In this document: one piece after another, positions 25,331-34,315 of the stretch
Layout of the letters: each line of letters begins with the position of its first letter
Position numbering within the stretch: position 1 is the stretch's first letter
Origin: Bin87 sp965220505
GTDB taxonomy: Bacteria > Chloroflexota > Dehalococcoidia > Lucifugimonadales > UBA3495
Direction: 5' to 3'
DNA length: 64,000 nucleotides
Assembly (NCBI GenBank): GCA_965220505.1
Contig: CBDCQE010000001.1
Coordinates: forward strand, 2,294,001 to 2,358,000
Program-made: the position numbers and the translations under genes
Notes under the pieces: generated by a model
Databases searched by the model: none
What the model saw: only the letters and a program-made list of their open reading frames with translations
What the model was told of the DNA's origin: nothing

Positions 25331-26572
25331 TTAGCGTTCATCAGCGAGCATCGCTTGTAGACGAGGGTGAAGTGTGCTGACTAGACGGTTCAGATGTTCA
25401 CGCATCCATGAGACCGCGTCCTGGAAGTTGGCACTGTCCTCGCTTTCGGCGAGGAACGCCAGGTTACGACGCTGTCGAAAACCGATTCGTGGTCTACCAT
25501 TAGGCGCGTTCCAACGAACTAGGTCTTTGCCCATTTCCCGCTGGAGTTCCTCAAATGACGAAATCAACTCATCAAGTATGCGAACAGCGACACGCTGGTC
25601 TATGCGGTCCGTCACAAAGCAGTCGAGTTCACCGGCGTTGGGACGGAGGCGTCCGTTAATGCTCAGCCCCCAATCACCCGAACCGACTGTTCTCACGGGC
25701 ACGGTCAGCAAATAATCTATAGTCGCATTCGGAACCGGCACGGTAACGTCTGCAAAGCTGTAATCGCGCACCACTGCGGTCCAGAATCTACGGTTCTGTT
25801 CATGACGATCCGAAAGAGTATCCTCGTGATCCTCCGCATCGACGCTCGGAATGTCCTGGGGCAAGCCGCTCTCAATCACGAACCGCCGTACTATCTCGGT
25901 TCGAGCTAGAACGCGAGGATGCACGATGAGGCTGTTGGCAGCATCACGGTAAAGTGCCGCCTCTACCATTGACAGATTGAAATGCAATCCGCTGTGGCTC
26001 TGAACAAAGTCAACGATGCTGGCTGTGCCCTCATGTATCCCATCGCCCAGAATCAGTAGCAAGAATTCGCCTCGCCGCAGGTGCCGTGTTACGTTGTCAA
26101 CGAAATCCGCTTCGCTCAACTCGGGATATAGCTGGTGCACTGGATCATAAAGCGCGTTGCCGCTTTTTCCGAGCGCGAGCGATACCTGCCGCTGCAAGTC
26201 TTCGTAGCTCCAGGAAGCCAGGTCTTTGGCGTAGTCCAAGATTTGACCAATCACCTCGCGCCGTGCCTGCGGGTTACGCCACAGTTTGAACTCGGCCAGA
26301 GTAATCCGACCCAGGTGGTTAATGTACAGCGCATCGGCGTAGCCGGCCGGGAGAGCTAGTTCCTTGCAAATCGGAATGACTGGCTCGTAGGCTGGATCGA
26401 TGGCCGCTATGGGTAGCACTTCCGGAAAGTCAAACAGCATATCTCGGAGAACCGCTTCGGAAATGCCGCCGGAAGTTGCGCCGGCATTCAAAGGTATGCG
26501 CGACAAGAACTCCGGCAGTACCTTGTCGTCAAGGTCAACCCTTATCAACCCACCATAATTAGGCGTCATCAT
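25331..26572 (-). CDS. PD-(D/E)XK nuclease-like protein
   Basis: The 413-residue protein has a clear nuclease core near the N-terminus: YADALYINHLGRITLAEFKLW with D80, E94 and K96 in D-x13-E-x-K spacing, followed by NPQARREVIGQILDYAKDL. This is the pattern of DUF91/restriction-like nucleases. The remaining 300 residues are mixed alpha/beta and unrecognised; they contain WGLSINGRLRPNAGELDCF. GC is lower than in flanking catabolic genes. Together with the HEPN-like gene and the coiled-coil gene upstream it may belong to a defence-type cluster (inference). Confidence 0.7.
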   Translation of the reverse strand: MMTPNYGGLIRVDLDDKVLPEFLSRIPLNAGATSGGISEAVLRDMLFDFPEVLPIAAIDPAYEPVIPICKELALPAGYADALYINHLGRITLAEFKLWRNPQARREVIGQILDYAKDLASWSYEDLQRQVSLALGKSGNALYDPVHQLYPELSEADFVDNVTRHLRRGEFLLLILGDGIHEGTASIVDFVQSHSGLHFNLSMVEAALYRDAANSLIVHPRVLARTEIVRRFVIESGLPQDIPSVDAEDHEDTLSDRHEQNRRFWTAVVRDYSFADVTVPVPNATIDYLLTVPVRTVGSGDWGLSINGRLRPNAGELDCFVTDRIDQRVAVRILDELISSFEELQREMGKDLVRWNAPNGRPRIGFRQRRNLAFLAESEDSANFQDAVSWMREHLNRLVSTLHPRLQAMLADER

Positions 26573-26636
26573 TGCTCACGTTCCTGCTGCGCTTTGCGCC
26601 GGCAGCGTAGCGAAAGTTCATAATGGTCAGGCGGGC

Positions 26637-27008
26637 TCATTCTACCATGGCCAGCAGGTCGATTATGAACGAATGCACCACTGGCTGGTAGAACACCACG
26701 TCCTCCAAGTCCAACAAATCACCGTCGCCGTTCCTCTGATACTCGAGGGTAATCAGATAGGCCCCCATCAGTCCTACCTCGGGGTCAAGCTGCTGGTCCA
26801 GACTGTCAATGAACGGCTCCACATCGTCGTACTCGGTTGACGCCAGCTTGTGCCCATGCGCCAGTGCCGCCTGCTTTATCGCCGCCTCCGTGGCCTTCCA
26901 GAAGAAAGTTGACGCCTCGCCGTGCTTGCCCCGCAGCAGGCTCAAGTCGGCTTGGTCCAGCAGCGATTGGATGTTTTCAGGGATGATGCTTTTGGCGGTC
27001 ATAGTCAT
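26637..27008 (-). CDS. HEPN/PaREP1-like helical protein
   Basis: A 123-residue helical protein. ADLSLLRGKHGEASTFFWKATEAAIKQAA resembles the PaREP1/HEPN first-helix pair, as in the genes at 8.6, 9.0 and 59.1 kb. No R-x4-6-H motif is evident, so it may be a non-catalytic member. Its start abuts the stop of the coiled-coil gene with no gap, showing translational coupling. Confidence 0.55.
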   Translation of the reverse strand: MTMTAKSIIPENIQSLLDQADLSLLRGKHGEASTFFWKATEAAIKQAALAHGHKLASTEYDDVEPFIDSLDQQLDPEVGLMGAYLITLEYQRNGDGDLLDLEDVVFYQPVVHSFIIDLLAMVE

Positions 27009-27842
27009 CTAATCCTCTGGCTCGACCACCACAATGACGGCAACGCCGGCCCGCGCCGCACGCTCCTGTTCAGCCTCCGGAATTTCGCTGCCTACCGCGA
27101 TGGCGTTGCATTCAGCACCGGTAGCTTCTGCCAGCGCCCGGGCGCGGCGGGCGGCGCGATTGACGTGGGTGCTGTTCACCGTCACGCCGATTTCAACGAC
27201 GGCATAGGTGCGCTGCCCCGCTGCGTTCTGGCCGGCGACGATGATATCGGCGTCCAGCACATCCATGTGCTCGCGCCTGGTGATCGCACTGTCGGTTACG
27301 GCATTGTCAAGCAAATCGATGAGCACGTCGTCCGTCTCGCCCCAGTCCCTATGCAGCACCTGAGACTGATACAACCCGATGACATCGCGCAGCAGGGTGC
27401 GGATTGATCTGGCGACCCGGCGTTCGTGACGTGTTCCGGTAACGTTGCCCAAGCGGCTGTTGGTTTCCGTGAGGGTTCTGGACATGGCATCGGTACGGGC
27501 GTTCACTTCCGCAATATGGGCAACTAACATATCAGTGCGGTCAACCACTTCGTCGATGCGCGCGACCACTACATCGGTGCGTATGACCAGCGCCGCCAGC
27601 GTATCCTTGATGTTGGCAATTTCGCCTTCCTGGGCTTCCTGTCTTTCGCGGACGGCGTTTAACTCCCGCTCGATGCGCTCGTGGGCGGCGGTAAACTCGG
27701 CGGCCTGCTGTTCGATGGCCTGACGCACGGAGTCAGGGCTTTCGGGCAGCCATTGCTTGATGCGCTCCAGGTCTTCGTCATGGCGCGCCAGCGTCGCCTG
27801 CATCGCAGCGATTTCGTCCTGGGGCGATTGCGTGGTGGACAT
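27009..27842 (-). CDS. coiled-coil protein with C-terminal nuclease-like (DUF3782-type) domain
   Basis: A 277-residue protein. Residues 1-130 form a long coiled coil (RIERELNAVRERQEAQEGEI, then RTDVVVARIDEVVDRTDMLV). The C-terminal domain carries DVLDADIIVAG, TYAVVEIGVTVNSTHVNRAARRA and a final VAVIVVVEPED. The D...E-I/A-x-V pattern resembles PD-(D/E)XK-like DUF3782 domains in which the last Lys is absent. A paralogue with the same plan is at 36517. The HEPN-like gene follows without a gap. The start is the ATG at 27842. Confidence 0.65.
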   Translation of the reverse strand: MSTTQSPQDEIAAMQATLARHDEDLERIKQWLPESPDSVRQAIEQQAAEFTAAHERIERELNAVRERQEAQEGEIANIKDTLAALVIRTDVVVARIDEVVDRTDMLVAHIAEVNARTDAMSRTLTETNSRLGNVTGTRHERRVARSIRTLLRDVIGLYQSQVLHRDWGETDDVLIDLLDNAVTDSAITRREHMDVLDADIIVAGQNAAGQRTYAVVEIGVTVNSTHVNRAARRARALAEATGAECNAIAVGSEIPEAEQERAARAGVAVIVVVEPED

Positions 27843-27865
27843 CAGGTTTCACTCTTTCGGTGGCA

Positions 27866-27909
27866 ATAGAAAAGAACGCCGGGACGTACCATTATACGTC
27901 CCGGCGTTC
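27866..27909 (-). terminator. rho-independent terminator after molybdoenzyme gene
   Basis: A perfect 15-base stem (27874-27888 with 27895-27909) with a 6-base loop is followed on the minus strand by TTTTCTATT. It begins 23 bases past the stop of the xanthine-dehydrogenase-family gene. Confidence 0.85.
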
Positions 27910-27931
27910 CAACGGCTGTCGAGTTGATCGC

Positions 27932-30265
27932 CTATCCGCTGTTCTGTTCCCACAGCGCTTCCAGCACCGCCCCGGGGTTCATGGGCAGGTTGGTCATGCG
28001 CACGCCCGTGGCGTCGTGGATGGCGTTGGCGATGGCGGCCATGGGCGGCACGATGGGAACCTCACCCACGCCGCGCACGCCGTAGGGATGCCCGGGGTTG
28101 GGCACCTCCACCACCACCGTGTCGATCATCGGCAGGTCCAGCGCCGTGGGCATCCGGTAGTCCAGGAAGCTGGAGTTCTGCATCTGGGCGTCGTCGTTGA
28201 AGTAGTACTCCTCGTTCAGCGCCCAGCCGATGCCCTGCACTGCGCCGCCCTGGATCTGCCCCTCCACGTAGGACGGGTGGATGGCTGTACCGGCGTCCTG
28301 GATCGCCGTGTAGCGCAGGATGTCCACCTTGCCGGTCTCCTCGTCCACCGCCACGTCGGCGATGTGCAGCGCGTAGGCCCCGCCCACGCCGGTGGGCGAC
28401 ACGTTGGCCCTCCCCACGATGGGGCCGCCCGTGCCGTTCAGCCGCGACGCCAGTTCGCGGAAGGTGAACCGCAGCTCCGGCTCCGACTTGTGCTGGATGA
28501 CGCCGTTGTCGTACTCCACGTTCTCGGGGTCAATGTCCCAGATGCGCGCGGCGCGGTTGATCATCTGCTGCTTCACGTCCTGGGCCGCCTCGTAGGAAGC
28601 CCAGCCCGTCTTGAAGGCCACGCCGCTGCCGCCCGTCATGGACGTCCACCCGATGGAGTTGGTGTCGCCCACCGCCGGCGCAACGTCCTCAGCCGCCAGG
28701 CCCAGCACCTCGGCCACGTGCATCGCGGCCACCGCGCGGGAGCCGCCGATGTCGGGCGAGCCTTCCACCAGGCTCACCGTGCCGTCCGTCAGCACGCTCA
28801 CGATGGCGCTGGCCGGGCCCGTGCCGTTGAACCAGAACCCGCCGGCCACGCCGCGGCCGACCTTCTTGCCCTCGGCTTCCGGAGCACGGTCGATGGGCGC
28901 ATTCCAGTGGTCATGTTCGCGCCCGGCCTGGACGGTCTCCATCCAGCCAATGCTGCCGAACTGCGGCCCAGTGACCCGGCGGTCGCCCTGCTTGGCGCCG
29001 TTCAGCGTGCGGAAGTCCATCTTGTCCATGCCGATCTTTTCGCAGATCTCGTCCACCACCGTCTCCACGGCGAAGGCTGCCGCCGGCGAGCCAGGGGCGC
29101 GGTAGGCCGCCGTCTTGGGGTGGTTCAGCACCACGTCGGCCGCTTCAATCCGGCCGTTCTCGATGTTGTAGCAGGACAGTGCGCACTGCGCGCCCGGGTT
29201 TACCGGCGAGCCGGGGTACGCGCCGGCCTCGTAGAACAGCGTCACGTCGGCCGCGGTGATCTTGCCGTCGTTGGTGACGCCCATCTTCACCCGCATGTAC
29301 CCACCGGACGTCGGACCGGTCCCCTCGAACACCTCGGTGCGGGACATCTGGATCTTCACCGGCCGGCCCGTCTTGCGCGACAGCGCGGCCGCCACCGGCT
29401 CCAGGTACACCAGCGTCTTGCCGCCGAACCCGCCGCCGATTTCAAGCTGCGTCACCAGCACCTTGGACACCGGAATGCCCATGATCGTCGCGGTCTGGTC
29501 CCGCACGTTGAAGTGTCCCTGGCTGCTGCACCAGATGTGCAGGGAGTCGTCGGCGTTCCACAGTGCCGTCGCCGCATGGGGCTCGATGTAGCCCTGGTGC
29601 ACCGCCTTGGTGCGGAACTCCCGCTCCACCACCAGGTCGGCGGCCGCGAAGCCGGCCTCGATGTCACCCAACTCGTAGAAGTACCGGTTGGGCACGTTGC
29701 CCACCTTGCCGGCATCCCCTTCGCCCAGCAATCCGCCGGGCCTCACGTTGGGGTCGTTCAGGTTGGCCAATCGCTCGTGGACCAGCGGCGCGTCGTCCTG
29801 CATGGCCTCCAGCACGTCGGTAACCGGCTCCAGTACCTCGTAGTCGACCTCGATGAGCGCCAGGGCCAGTTCGGCCTCGTGGGCGCTGTCCGCGGCCACT
29901 GCGGCGATGGCATGGCCCTTGTACAGGGCCTTCTCTGCCGCCAGGCAGTTGTTGCTCAGGAACTTGGGGTTGATCATCGCCCCCTCGCCCAGGTCCAGCA
30001 CCCGTCCGCCCGCCTGCGGCAGGTCGGCTGACGTCACCACCGCGTGGACGCCGGGCATTGCCTCCGCCTTGCTGGTGTCGATGCTCTTGATCCGGGCGTG
30101 GGCGTGCGGGCTCCGCAGCACCTTGCCGTAGAGCATCCCCGGCAGGGACAGGTCCGCGCCGTACTGCGCCCGGCCGGTAACCTTGTCGGTCCCGTCGTGC
30201 CGGATGGGTCGGCTCCCGATTACGCTGTAGCCGTTGGTAGCGGCGGATTGCTGAGTAGTGGTCAT
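27932..30265 (-). CDS. xanthine dehydrogenase-family molybdopterin-binding subunit (CoxL/XdhA-like)
   Basis: A 777-residue molybdenum-cofactor subunit. The N-terminal domain has RHDGTDKVTGRAQYGADL and RSPHAHARIKSIDTSKA. The Moco-binding part has LEIGGGFGGKT, TAAYRAPGSPAAAFAVE, GQIQGGAVQGIGWALNEEYY and the C-terminal GVRGVGEVPIVPPMAAIANAI with the catalytic Glu. AGGAGTAACC before the ATG at 30265 fixes the start; the upstream open frame is not needed. The family oxidises purines, aldehydes, CO or aromatics with FAD and 2Fe-2S partner subunits. Neither partner is encoded here, and the gene ends with its own terminator. Confidence 0.9.
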   Translation of the reverse strand: MTTTQQSAATNGYSVIGSRPIRHDGTDKVTGRAQYGADLSLPGMLYGKVLRSPHAHARIKSIDTSKAEAMPGVHAVVTSADLPQAGGRVLDLGEGAMINPKFLSNNCLAAEKALYKGHAIAAVAADSAHEAELALALIEVDYEVLEPVTDVLEAMQDDAPLVHERLANLNDPNVRPGGLLGEGDAGKVGNVPNRYFYELGDIEAGFAAADLVVEREFRTKAVHQGYIEPHAATALWNADDSLHIWCSSQGHFNVRDQTATIMGIPVSKVLVTQLEIGGGFGGKTLVYLEPVAAALSRKTGRPVKIQMSRTEVFEGTGPTSGGYMRVKMGVTNDGKITAADVTLFYEAGAYPGSPVNPGAQCALSCYNIENGRIEAADVVLNHPKTAAYRAPGSPAAAFAVETVVDEICEKIGMDKMDFRTLNGAKQGDRRVTGPQFGSIGWMETVQAGREHDHWNAPIDRAPEAEGKKVGRGVAGGFWFNGTGPASAIVSVLTDGTVSLVEGSPDIGGSRAVAAMHVAEVLGLAAEDVAPAVGDTNSIGWTSMTGGSGVAFKTGWASYEAAQDVKQQMINRAARIWDIDPENVEYDNGVIQHKSEPELRFTFRELASRLNGTGGPIVGRANVSPTGVGGAYALHIADVAVDEETGKVDILRYTAIQDAGTAIHPSYVEGQIQGGAVQGIGWALNEEYYFNDDAQMQNSSFLDYRMPTALDLPMIDTVVVEVPNPGHPYGVRGVGEVPIVPPMAAIANAIHDATGVRMTNLPMNPGAVLEALWEQNSG

Positions 30266-30328
30266 GGTTACTCCTCCCAAAGGTGCGGTGGCATCGCGCA
30301 ATGGCTGCATAGTACCACGCGGCGTGTC

Positions 30329-30712
30329 TTATAAAAGAGGTTGAACGATGATGCTGATTACGGTCACGACAATGCCGGCGATGATGATGCCGCCGATCCA
30401 GCGACTTTCGCGGCGGACGCTGGCGATATTAGCGTTCATTTCGGCGCGGAGGGCGGCGTTGTTGGCGTTCATTTCCTCGCGGAGGCTCTGTACCTCCCCG
30501 CGCACGCTTTGGATCTCCCCCCGCACGCTTTGGATTTCCCCTCGGACCTCCCCGCGCAGGCCTTGGATCTCCTCACGTACGCTTTGTATCTCCTCGTGCA
30601 GCCTGTCGAGCCTTCGGGAAATGTCGGCGAAGCGTTCAATGTGGTCGGCCAATCGCTCATTAACCTGCTCGTAGGCGCCTTCGAGGCGGCTGAGGCGGCT
30701 TTCGGTGGTCAT
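30329..30712 (-). CDS. coiled-coil protein with C-terminal membrane anchor
   Basis: The 127-residue protein is a continuous coiled coil for its first 100 residues, with repeated seven-residue steps (EIQSVREEIQGLRGEVRG, EIQSVRGEIQSVRGEVQ), then one membrane segment (WIGGIIIAGIVVTVISIIV). The repeats are also seen in the DNA as tandem 21-base units, showing growth by slippage. It resembles the small tail-anchored coil proteins common in this lineage. Function unknown. Confidence 0.6.
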   Translation of the reverse strand: MTTESRLSRLEGAYEQVNERLADHIERFADISRRLDRLHEEIQSVREEIQGLRGEVRGEIQSVRGEIQSVRGEVQSLREEMNANNAALRAEMNANIASVRRESRWIGGIIIAGIVVTVISIIVQPLL

Positions 30713-31028
30713 GGTTCATTCTCCTCGGTGACGATTATATCGGCTGAGCATGTCATCGGGTAGCGAGCGTCCTTTGCGCAGCGCCGGATTACACCCGGGA
30801 TGATGCCAAGTCCCCTAACTTCCTCTACTCTGGAGGGAGAGGGATGGGGTGAGGGAGGGTGTTTTGCGGGGCTTTCACCCTCACCCCCACTGATCAGGGA
30901 GAAGAGTCTTTGCACTGACGTCGACGGCGCGTTGCATTGCCTAATGAAAACCTGCGCTATAATATGCCGCCATACCGCACCGCTGGACATCTTTCCCTGC
31001 GGGGAGCGACTGTGAGGATTGACTTACC
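30713..31028. other. intergenic region with an inverted repeat and a -10 element
   Basis: No gene is supported here. GGGGTGAGGG (30846-30855) and CCCTCACCCC (30878-30887) form a 10-base stem with a 22-base loop, in a G-rich then C-rich stretch that looks like a dispersed intergenic repeat. TATAAT at 30958-30963 could be the -10 box for the CoA-transferase gene at 31029; the -35 candidate TTGCAT is 20 bases away, which is long. Confidence 0.4.
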
Positions 31029-32225
31029 ATGAGACCCCTGGAAGGCATCAAGGTACTGGATCTGACCCGCGCCCTGGCCGGTCCATTCTGCGCCACCATG
31101 CTCGGCGACTACGGCGCCGACGTCATCAAAATCGAGCGGCCCGGCGCCGGCGACGACACCCGCGGCTGGGGGCCTCCCTTCATCGGCGAAGAATCCGCCT
31201 ACTTCCTCTCTGTCAACCGCAACAAGCGCAGCCTCACCCTGAACCTGCGCGATGAGAAGGCCCAGCAGATCTTCATGAAGCTGGCCGCCGACGCCGACGT
31301 CATTGTCGAGAACTTCACCCCCGACGTGATGACCAACTTCAACCTCGGCTACGAGGACGTGAAGAAGATCAATCCCGGCATCGTCTACTGCTCCATCTCC
31401 GGCTTCGGCGCCAACGGACCCTACCGCGACCGCCCCGCCTATGACCAGATCATGCAGGGCGTCAGCGGCCTGATGAGCATCACCGGCGACCTCGGCGGCG
31501 ACCCCCAGAAGGTCGGCGTCGCCGTAACCGACATCGGAGCCGGCATGTGGGCCGCCTTCGCCGTCATGGCTGCCCTCTTCCATCGCAACTCTCCCGTCGG
31601 CAAGGGATCCGGCCAGTACATCGACCTCTCCATGCTCGACGCCCAGGTCGCCTGGATGACCTACCAGGCCGGCTACTACTTCGCCACCGGCGACGCTCCC
31701 CAGCGGCTGGGCGCCGCGCATCCCACCCTCGTGCCTTACCAGGGCTTCAAGGGCGGGGACGGCAAGTTCTTCAACGTGGCGGTCGGCTCCGAGCGCCTCT
31801 GGGAGCGGTTCTGCCAGGGCATCAACCGCACGGATCTGAAAGACCACCCTGATTACGCCACCAACGGCGACCGGGTCAACCACCGCTCCGAGTTGGTCTC
31901 GCTTCTGGTGGAACACTTCCAGAGCAAGGACGCCGACGACTGGGTCGCCGACCTCCAGGCCGTCAGTGTCCCCGCCGGTCCCATCAACGACCTGAAAGAC
32001 GTTTTCAACGATCCCCAGGTGCTGCACCGGGAAATGCTCCAGGAGATGCCCCATCCAACCCTGGGCACCATCCAGCAGACCGGCTTGCCCATCAAGTTCT
32101 CCGATACCCCCGGCGAACTGGAAAAACATCCCCCGCTGCTGGGCGAGCACAATCACCAGATACTCAATGACCTGGGTTATTCCGATTCCGACATTGACCA
32201 GATGGCGACATCCGGCGTCATATAG
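31029..32225 (+). CDS. CaiB/BaiF-family CoA-transferase
   Basis: The 398-residue family III CoA-transferase moves CoA between carboxylic acids. Visible blocks are LEGIKVLDLTRALAGPFC at the N-terminus, LGDYGADVIKIERPGAGDD, FLSVNRNKRSLTLNL, and YIDLSMLDAQVAW near residue 200, whose Asp is the predicted acyl-accepting nucleophile. The C-terminal HPTLGTIQQTGLPIKFSDTPG is also typical. The acids transferred are not known. It is followed by an SDR-like and a peptidase gene on the same strand with short gaps, suggesting one operon. Confidence 0.93.
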   Translation: MRPLEGIKVLDLTRALAGPFCATMLGDYGADVIKIERPGAGDDTRGWGPPFIGEESAYFLSVNRNKRSLTLNLRDEKAQQIFMKLAADADVIVENFTPDVMTNFNLGYEDVKKINPGIVYCSISGFGANGPYRDRPAYDQIMQGVSGLMSITGDLGGDPQKVGVAVTDIGAGMWAAFAVMAALFHRNSPVGKGSGQYIDLSMLDAQVAWMTYQAGYYFATGDAPQRLGAAHPTLVPYQGFKGGDGKFFNVAVGSERLWERFCQGINRTDLKDHPDYATNGDRVNHRSELVSLLVEHFQSKDADDWVADLQAVSVPAGPINDLKDVFNDPQVLHREMLQEMPHPTLGTIQQTGLPIKFSDTPGELEKHPPLLGEHNHQILNDLGYSDSDIDQMATSGVI

Positions 32226-32260
32226 ACCCCGTCGCATTGGTAGGGCAGTGAGGTAGTCAA

Positions 32261-33079
32261 ATGGACTTCGGACTCCAGGATACGGTTGCCCTGGTGGTGG
32301 ACTCGCACCTCGCGATCGCCACGGCTACCGCCACCGCATTGGCCAGAGAGGGCGCCATCCTTTCGCTGACCGCTCCGGACAACTACCGCATGCGGCACGC
32401 GGAGCTGGAACTGGCGCGCAAGCACATCCCTCAGGACCGCTTCCGCGCCGTCATCGCTGACCTTGACCGGGAGCAGGACATCCACCGGCTGGTGCGCGAG
32501 ACCCTGCACCGCCAGGGCAACATCGGCGTCATGGTCACCACCGTCCAGGACCAGGGCAACTCGCCGGCCAGCGAGCTGGAGGACGAGCAGATAGAGCCGG
32601 CCCTGGCGCGAAACTTCATGTCCGCCGTGCACCTCACCCGTGAGGTCCTGCCGCACATGAAGCGCTGCGGCATGGGCCGGATCATTAATCTGGTCCCGTT
32701 CTCCGCCATGGAAGTGTCCCCGCACAACACGCTCTCATCACTCAGCCTCGCTCCCGTGCTCGCGTATTTCAAGGGCCTCGCGTCTGAGTTGGCCCCGAAC
32801 AATATCACGGTAAACAACGTGATCTACGCCGGTGTCCACTGCGAGGAGATCGAAGACCCTGCGGACATCCATGACCATGAAGCGTCGGAGGCCCATGCGC
32901 ATGAACATCCCTGCGCCAGCCCGCAACTCGAAAACCTTGCCGCGGACGCGCCAATGAAGCGCATGGGCACGCCCAAAGAGATCGCCGACGTCGTCTGCAT
33001 GATCGCCTCCTCCCAGGCCTCCTACCTCACCGGCGCAAACATCATCGTGGACGGCGGCATTCACCACAACTACGCCTGA
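32261..33079 (+). CDS. SDR-fold protein with degenerate active site
   Basis: The 272-residue protein is clearly short-chain dehydrogenase-like by length and blocks such as MGRIINLVPFSAM, ELAPNNITVNNVIYAG and ASYLTGANIIVDGG. However, the cofactor motif TGxxxGxG is replaced by VVDSHLAIATATATAL, and the catalytic YxxxK is replaced: the segment that should read Y-x-x-x-K-A-A is SSLSLAPVLAYFKGLASE. A His-rich insertion (DIHDHEASEAHAHEH) lies near residue 210. It is therefore probably not an active dehydrogenase; a binding or regulatory role is possible. It sits between CoA-transferase and peptidase genes. Confidence 0.8.
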   Translation: MDFGLQDTVALVVDSHLAIATATATALAREGAILSLTAPDNYRMRHAELELARKHIPQDRFRAVIADLDREQDIHRLVRETLHRQGNIGVMVTTVQDQGNSPASELEDEQIEPALARNFMSAVHLTREVLPHMKRCGMGRIINLVPFSAMEVSPHNTLSSLSLAPVLAYFKGLASELAPNNITVNNVIYAGVHCEEIEDPADIHDHEASEAHAHEHPCASPQLENLAADAPMKRMGTPKEIADVVCMIASSQASYLTGANIIVDGGIHHNYA

Positions 33080-33124
33080 TCGCTGCCGACCGAATTACCC
33101 CCACCCCGCCGTAGGAGGCTTCCC

Positions 33125-34315
33125 ATGGCCAACGCCAGGATGCTTGACGACGCCCGAGAGTACCTGCAAGCGGAGGACATCCCGGGCTGGCTGATCTACG
33201 ACTACCTCGGCTGCAACCCGGTCCTGGCCCAGGTTGCCCAGCCGTCCGGCCACGTCACTCGCCCCGTCTTCCTGTTCGTGCCCGTAACCGGCGCTCCCCG
33301 CCTCCTCACCCACCACGTGGACGCCGGCAAGTTCGCGGACGCCGGGGAAGGAACCGACCTGGAGCAGGTGGTGTACAGCAGCCGTGTCACCCTGGAAAGC
33401 GCGCTGCAAGACACCCTGTCCGGTCGCGGCCGCGTCGCCATGGAGTATTCGCCGCGCAACGGGCTGCCCCGCGTCTCGCGGGTCGACGCCGGAACCGTCG
33501 AGCTGGTCCGGAGCATGGGCGCCGAGGTGGTCTCCTCCGCTGACCTGATGCAGTATGCCACCCAGCGCTGGTCACCCGATCAGCTGGCCGGGCACAAGCG
33601 GGCGGCTGAGAAGCTGGGCCGGATCGTCAACGAAGCATTCGCACGCATTGGCCAGCGCCTGGCCGACGGGCCCACCGAGTTCGAGATCGCCGAGTTCATC
33701 CGCAAGCGGTTCCGCGAGGAGGGCCTGGTGACCGCCGACGGCCCCATCGTCTCCGCCAACGCCCACTGCTCCGACCCTCACTACGAACCCGAGGCCGAGG
33801 GCAGCAGCGTCATCGCCCCCGGCGACTGGATACTCATCGACCTGTGGGCCCGCGAGGACACCCCCGGCAGCGTCTACGCCGACATCACCTGGACCGCCTA
33901 CGTCGGCGACAACCCCTCCGAGCGCCACCGGCAGATCTTCGATATCGTCCTCGGCGCCCGCGACGCCGCCCTGTCCTTCCTGCAGGACTCCTTCTCCCGA
34001 GGCGAGTCCATCCAGGGGTGGCAGGCCGACGACGTGGCCCGCAGCTATATCGCTGACCACGGCTTCGGCGACTACTTCACCCACCGCCTGGGCCACAGCA
34101 TCTACCACACCGTCCACGGCGAGGGTGTCAACCTGGACAACTTCGAGACCCACGACACCCGGCGCATCATCCCCGGCATCGGCTTCTCCATCGAGCCCGG
34201 CATCTACCTGTCCGAGTTCGGCGTTCGCTCCGAGATCGACGCCTACATGAGCGAGGACGGCCCCTACGCCTCATCGCCTGTGCAGCGCGATATCGTGCTG
34301 ATTACGGCCCCGTGA
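33125..34315 (+). CDS. M24-family metallopeptidase (Xaa-Pro aminopeptidase/creatinase-like)
   Basis: The 396-residue protein has an N-terminal creatinase-type domain and a pita-bread catalytic domain. The five metal ligands appear in order: Asp in ILIDLWA, Asp in VYADITW, His in HRLGHSIYH, Glu in FSIEPGIYL and Glu in GVRSEIDAY. These bind two divalent metals. Such enzymes cleave Xaa-Pro bonds or act on creatine and related compounds. It follows the SDR-like gene by 45 bases. It converges on the YceI lipoprotein gene with a 14-base overlap. Confidence 0.9.
   Translation: MANARMLDDAREYLQAEDIPGWLIYDYLGCNPVLAQVAQPSGHVTRPVFLFVPVTGAPRLLTHHVDAGKFADAGEGTDLEQVVYSSRVTLESALQDTLSGRGRVAMEYSPRNGLPRVSRVDAGTVELVRSMGAEVVSSADLMQYATQRWSPDQLAGHKRAAEKLGRIVNEAFARIGQRLADGPTEFEIAEFIRKRFREEGLVTADGPIVSANAHCSDPHYEPEAEGSSVIAPGDWILIDLWAREDTPGSVYADITWTAYVGDNPSERHRQIFDIVLGARDAALSFLQDSFSRGESIQGWQADDVARSYIADHGFGDYFTHRLGHSIYHTVHGEGVNLDNFETHDTRRIIPGIGFSIEPGIYLSEFGVRSEIDAYMSEDGPYASSPVQRDIVLITAP

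Noticed and set aside
27860..30031. 723-codon plus-strand frame opposite the molybdoenzyme
   Set aside because: His/Arg/Val-rich composition typical of shadow frames; the minus strand carries all family motifs and the terminator.
30799..30905. Strong rho-independent terminator or transposon end in the G/C-rich spacer
   Set aside because: The 10-base stem has a 22-base loop and no T-tract, and no flanking target duplication is visible.
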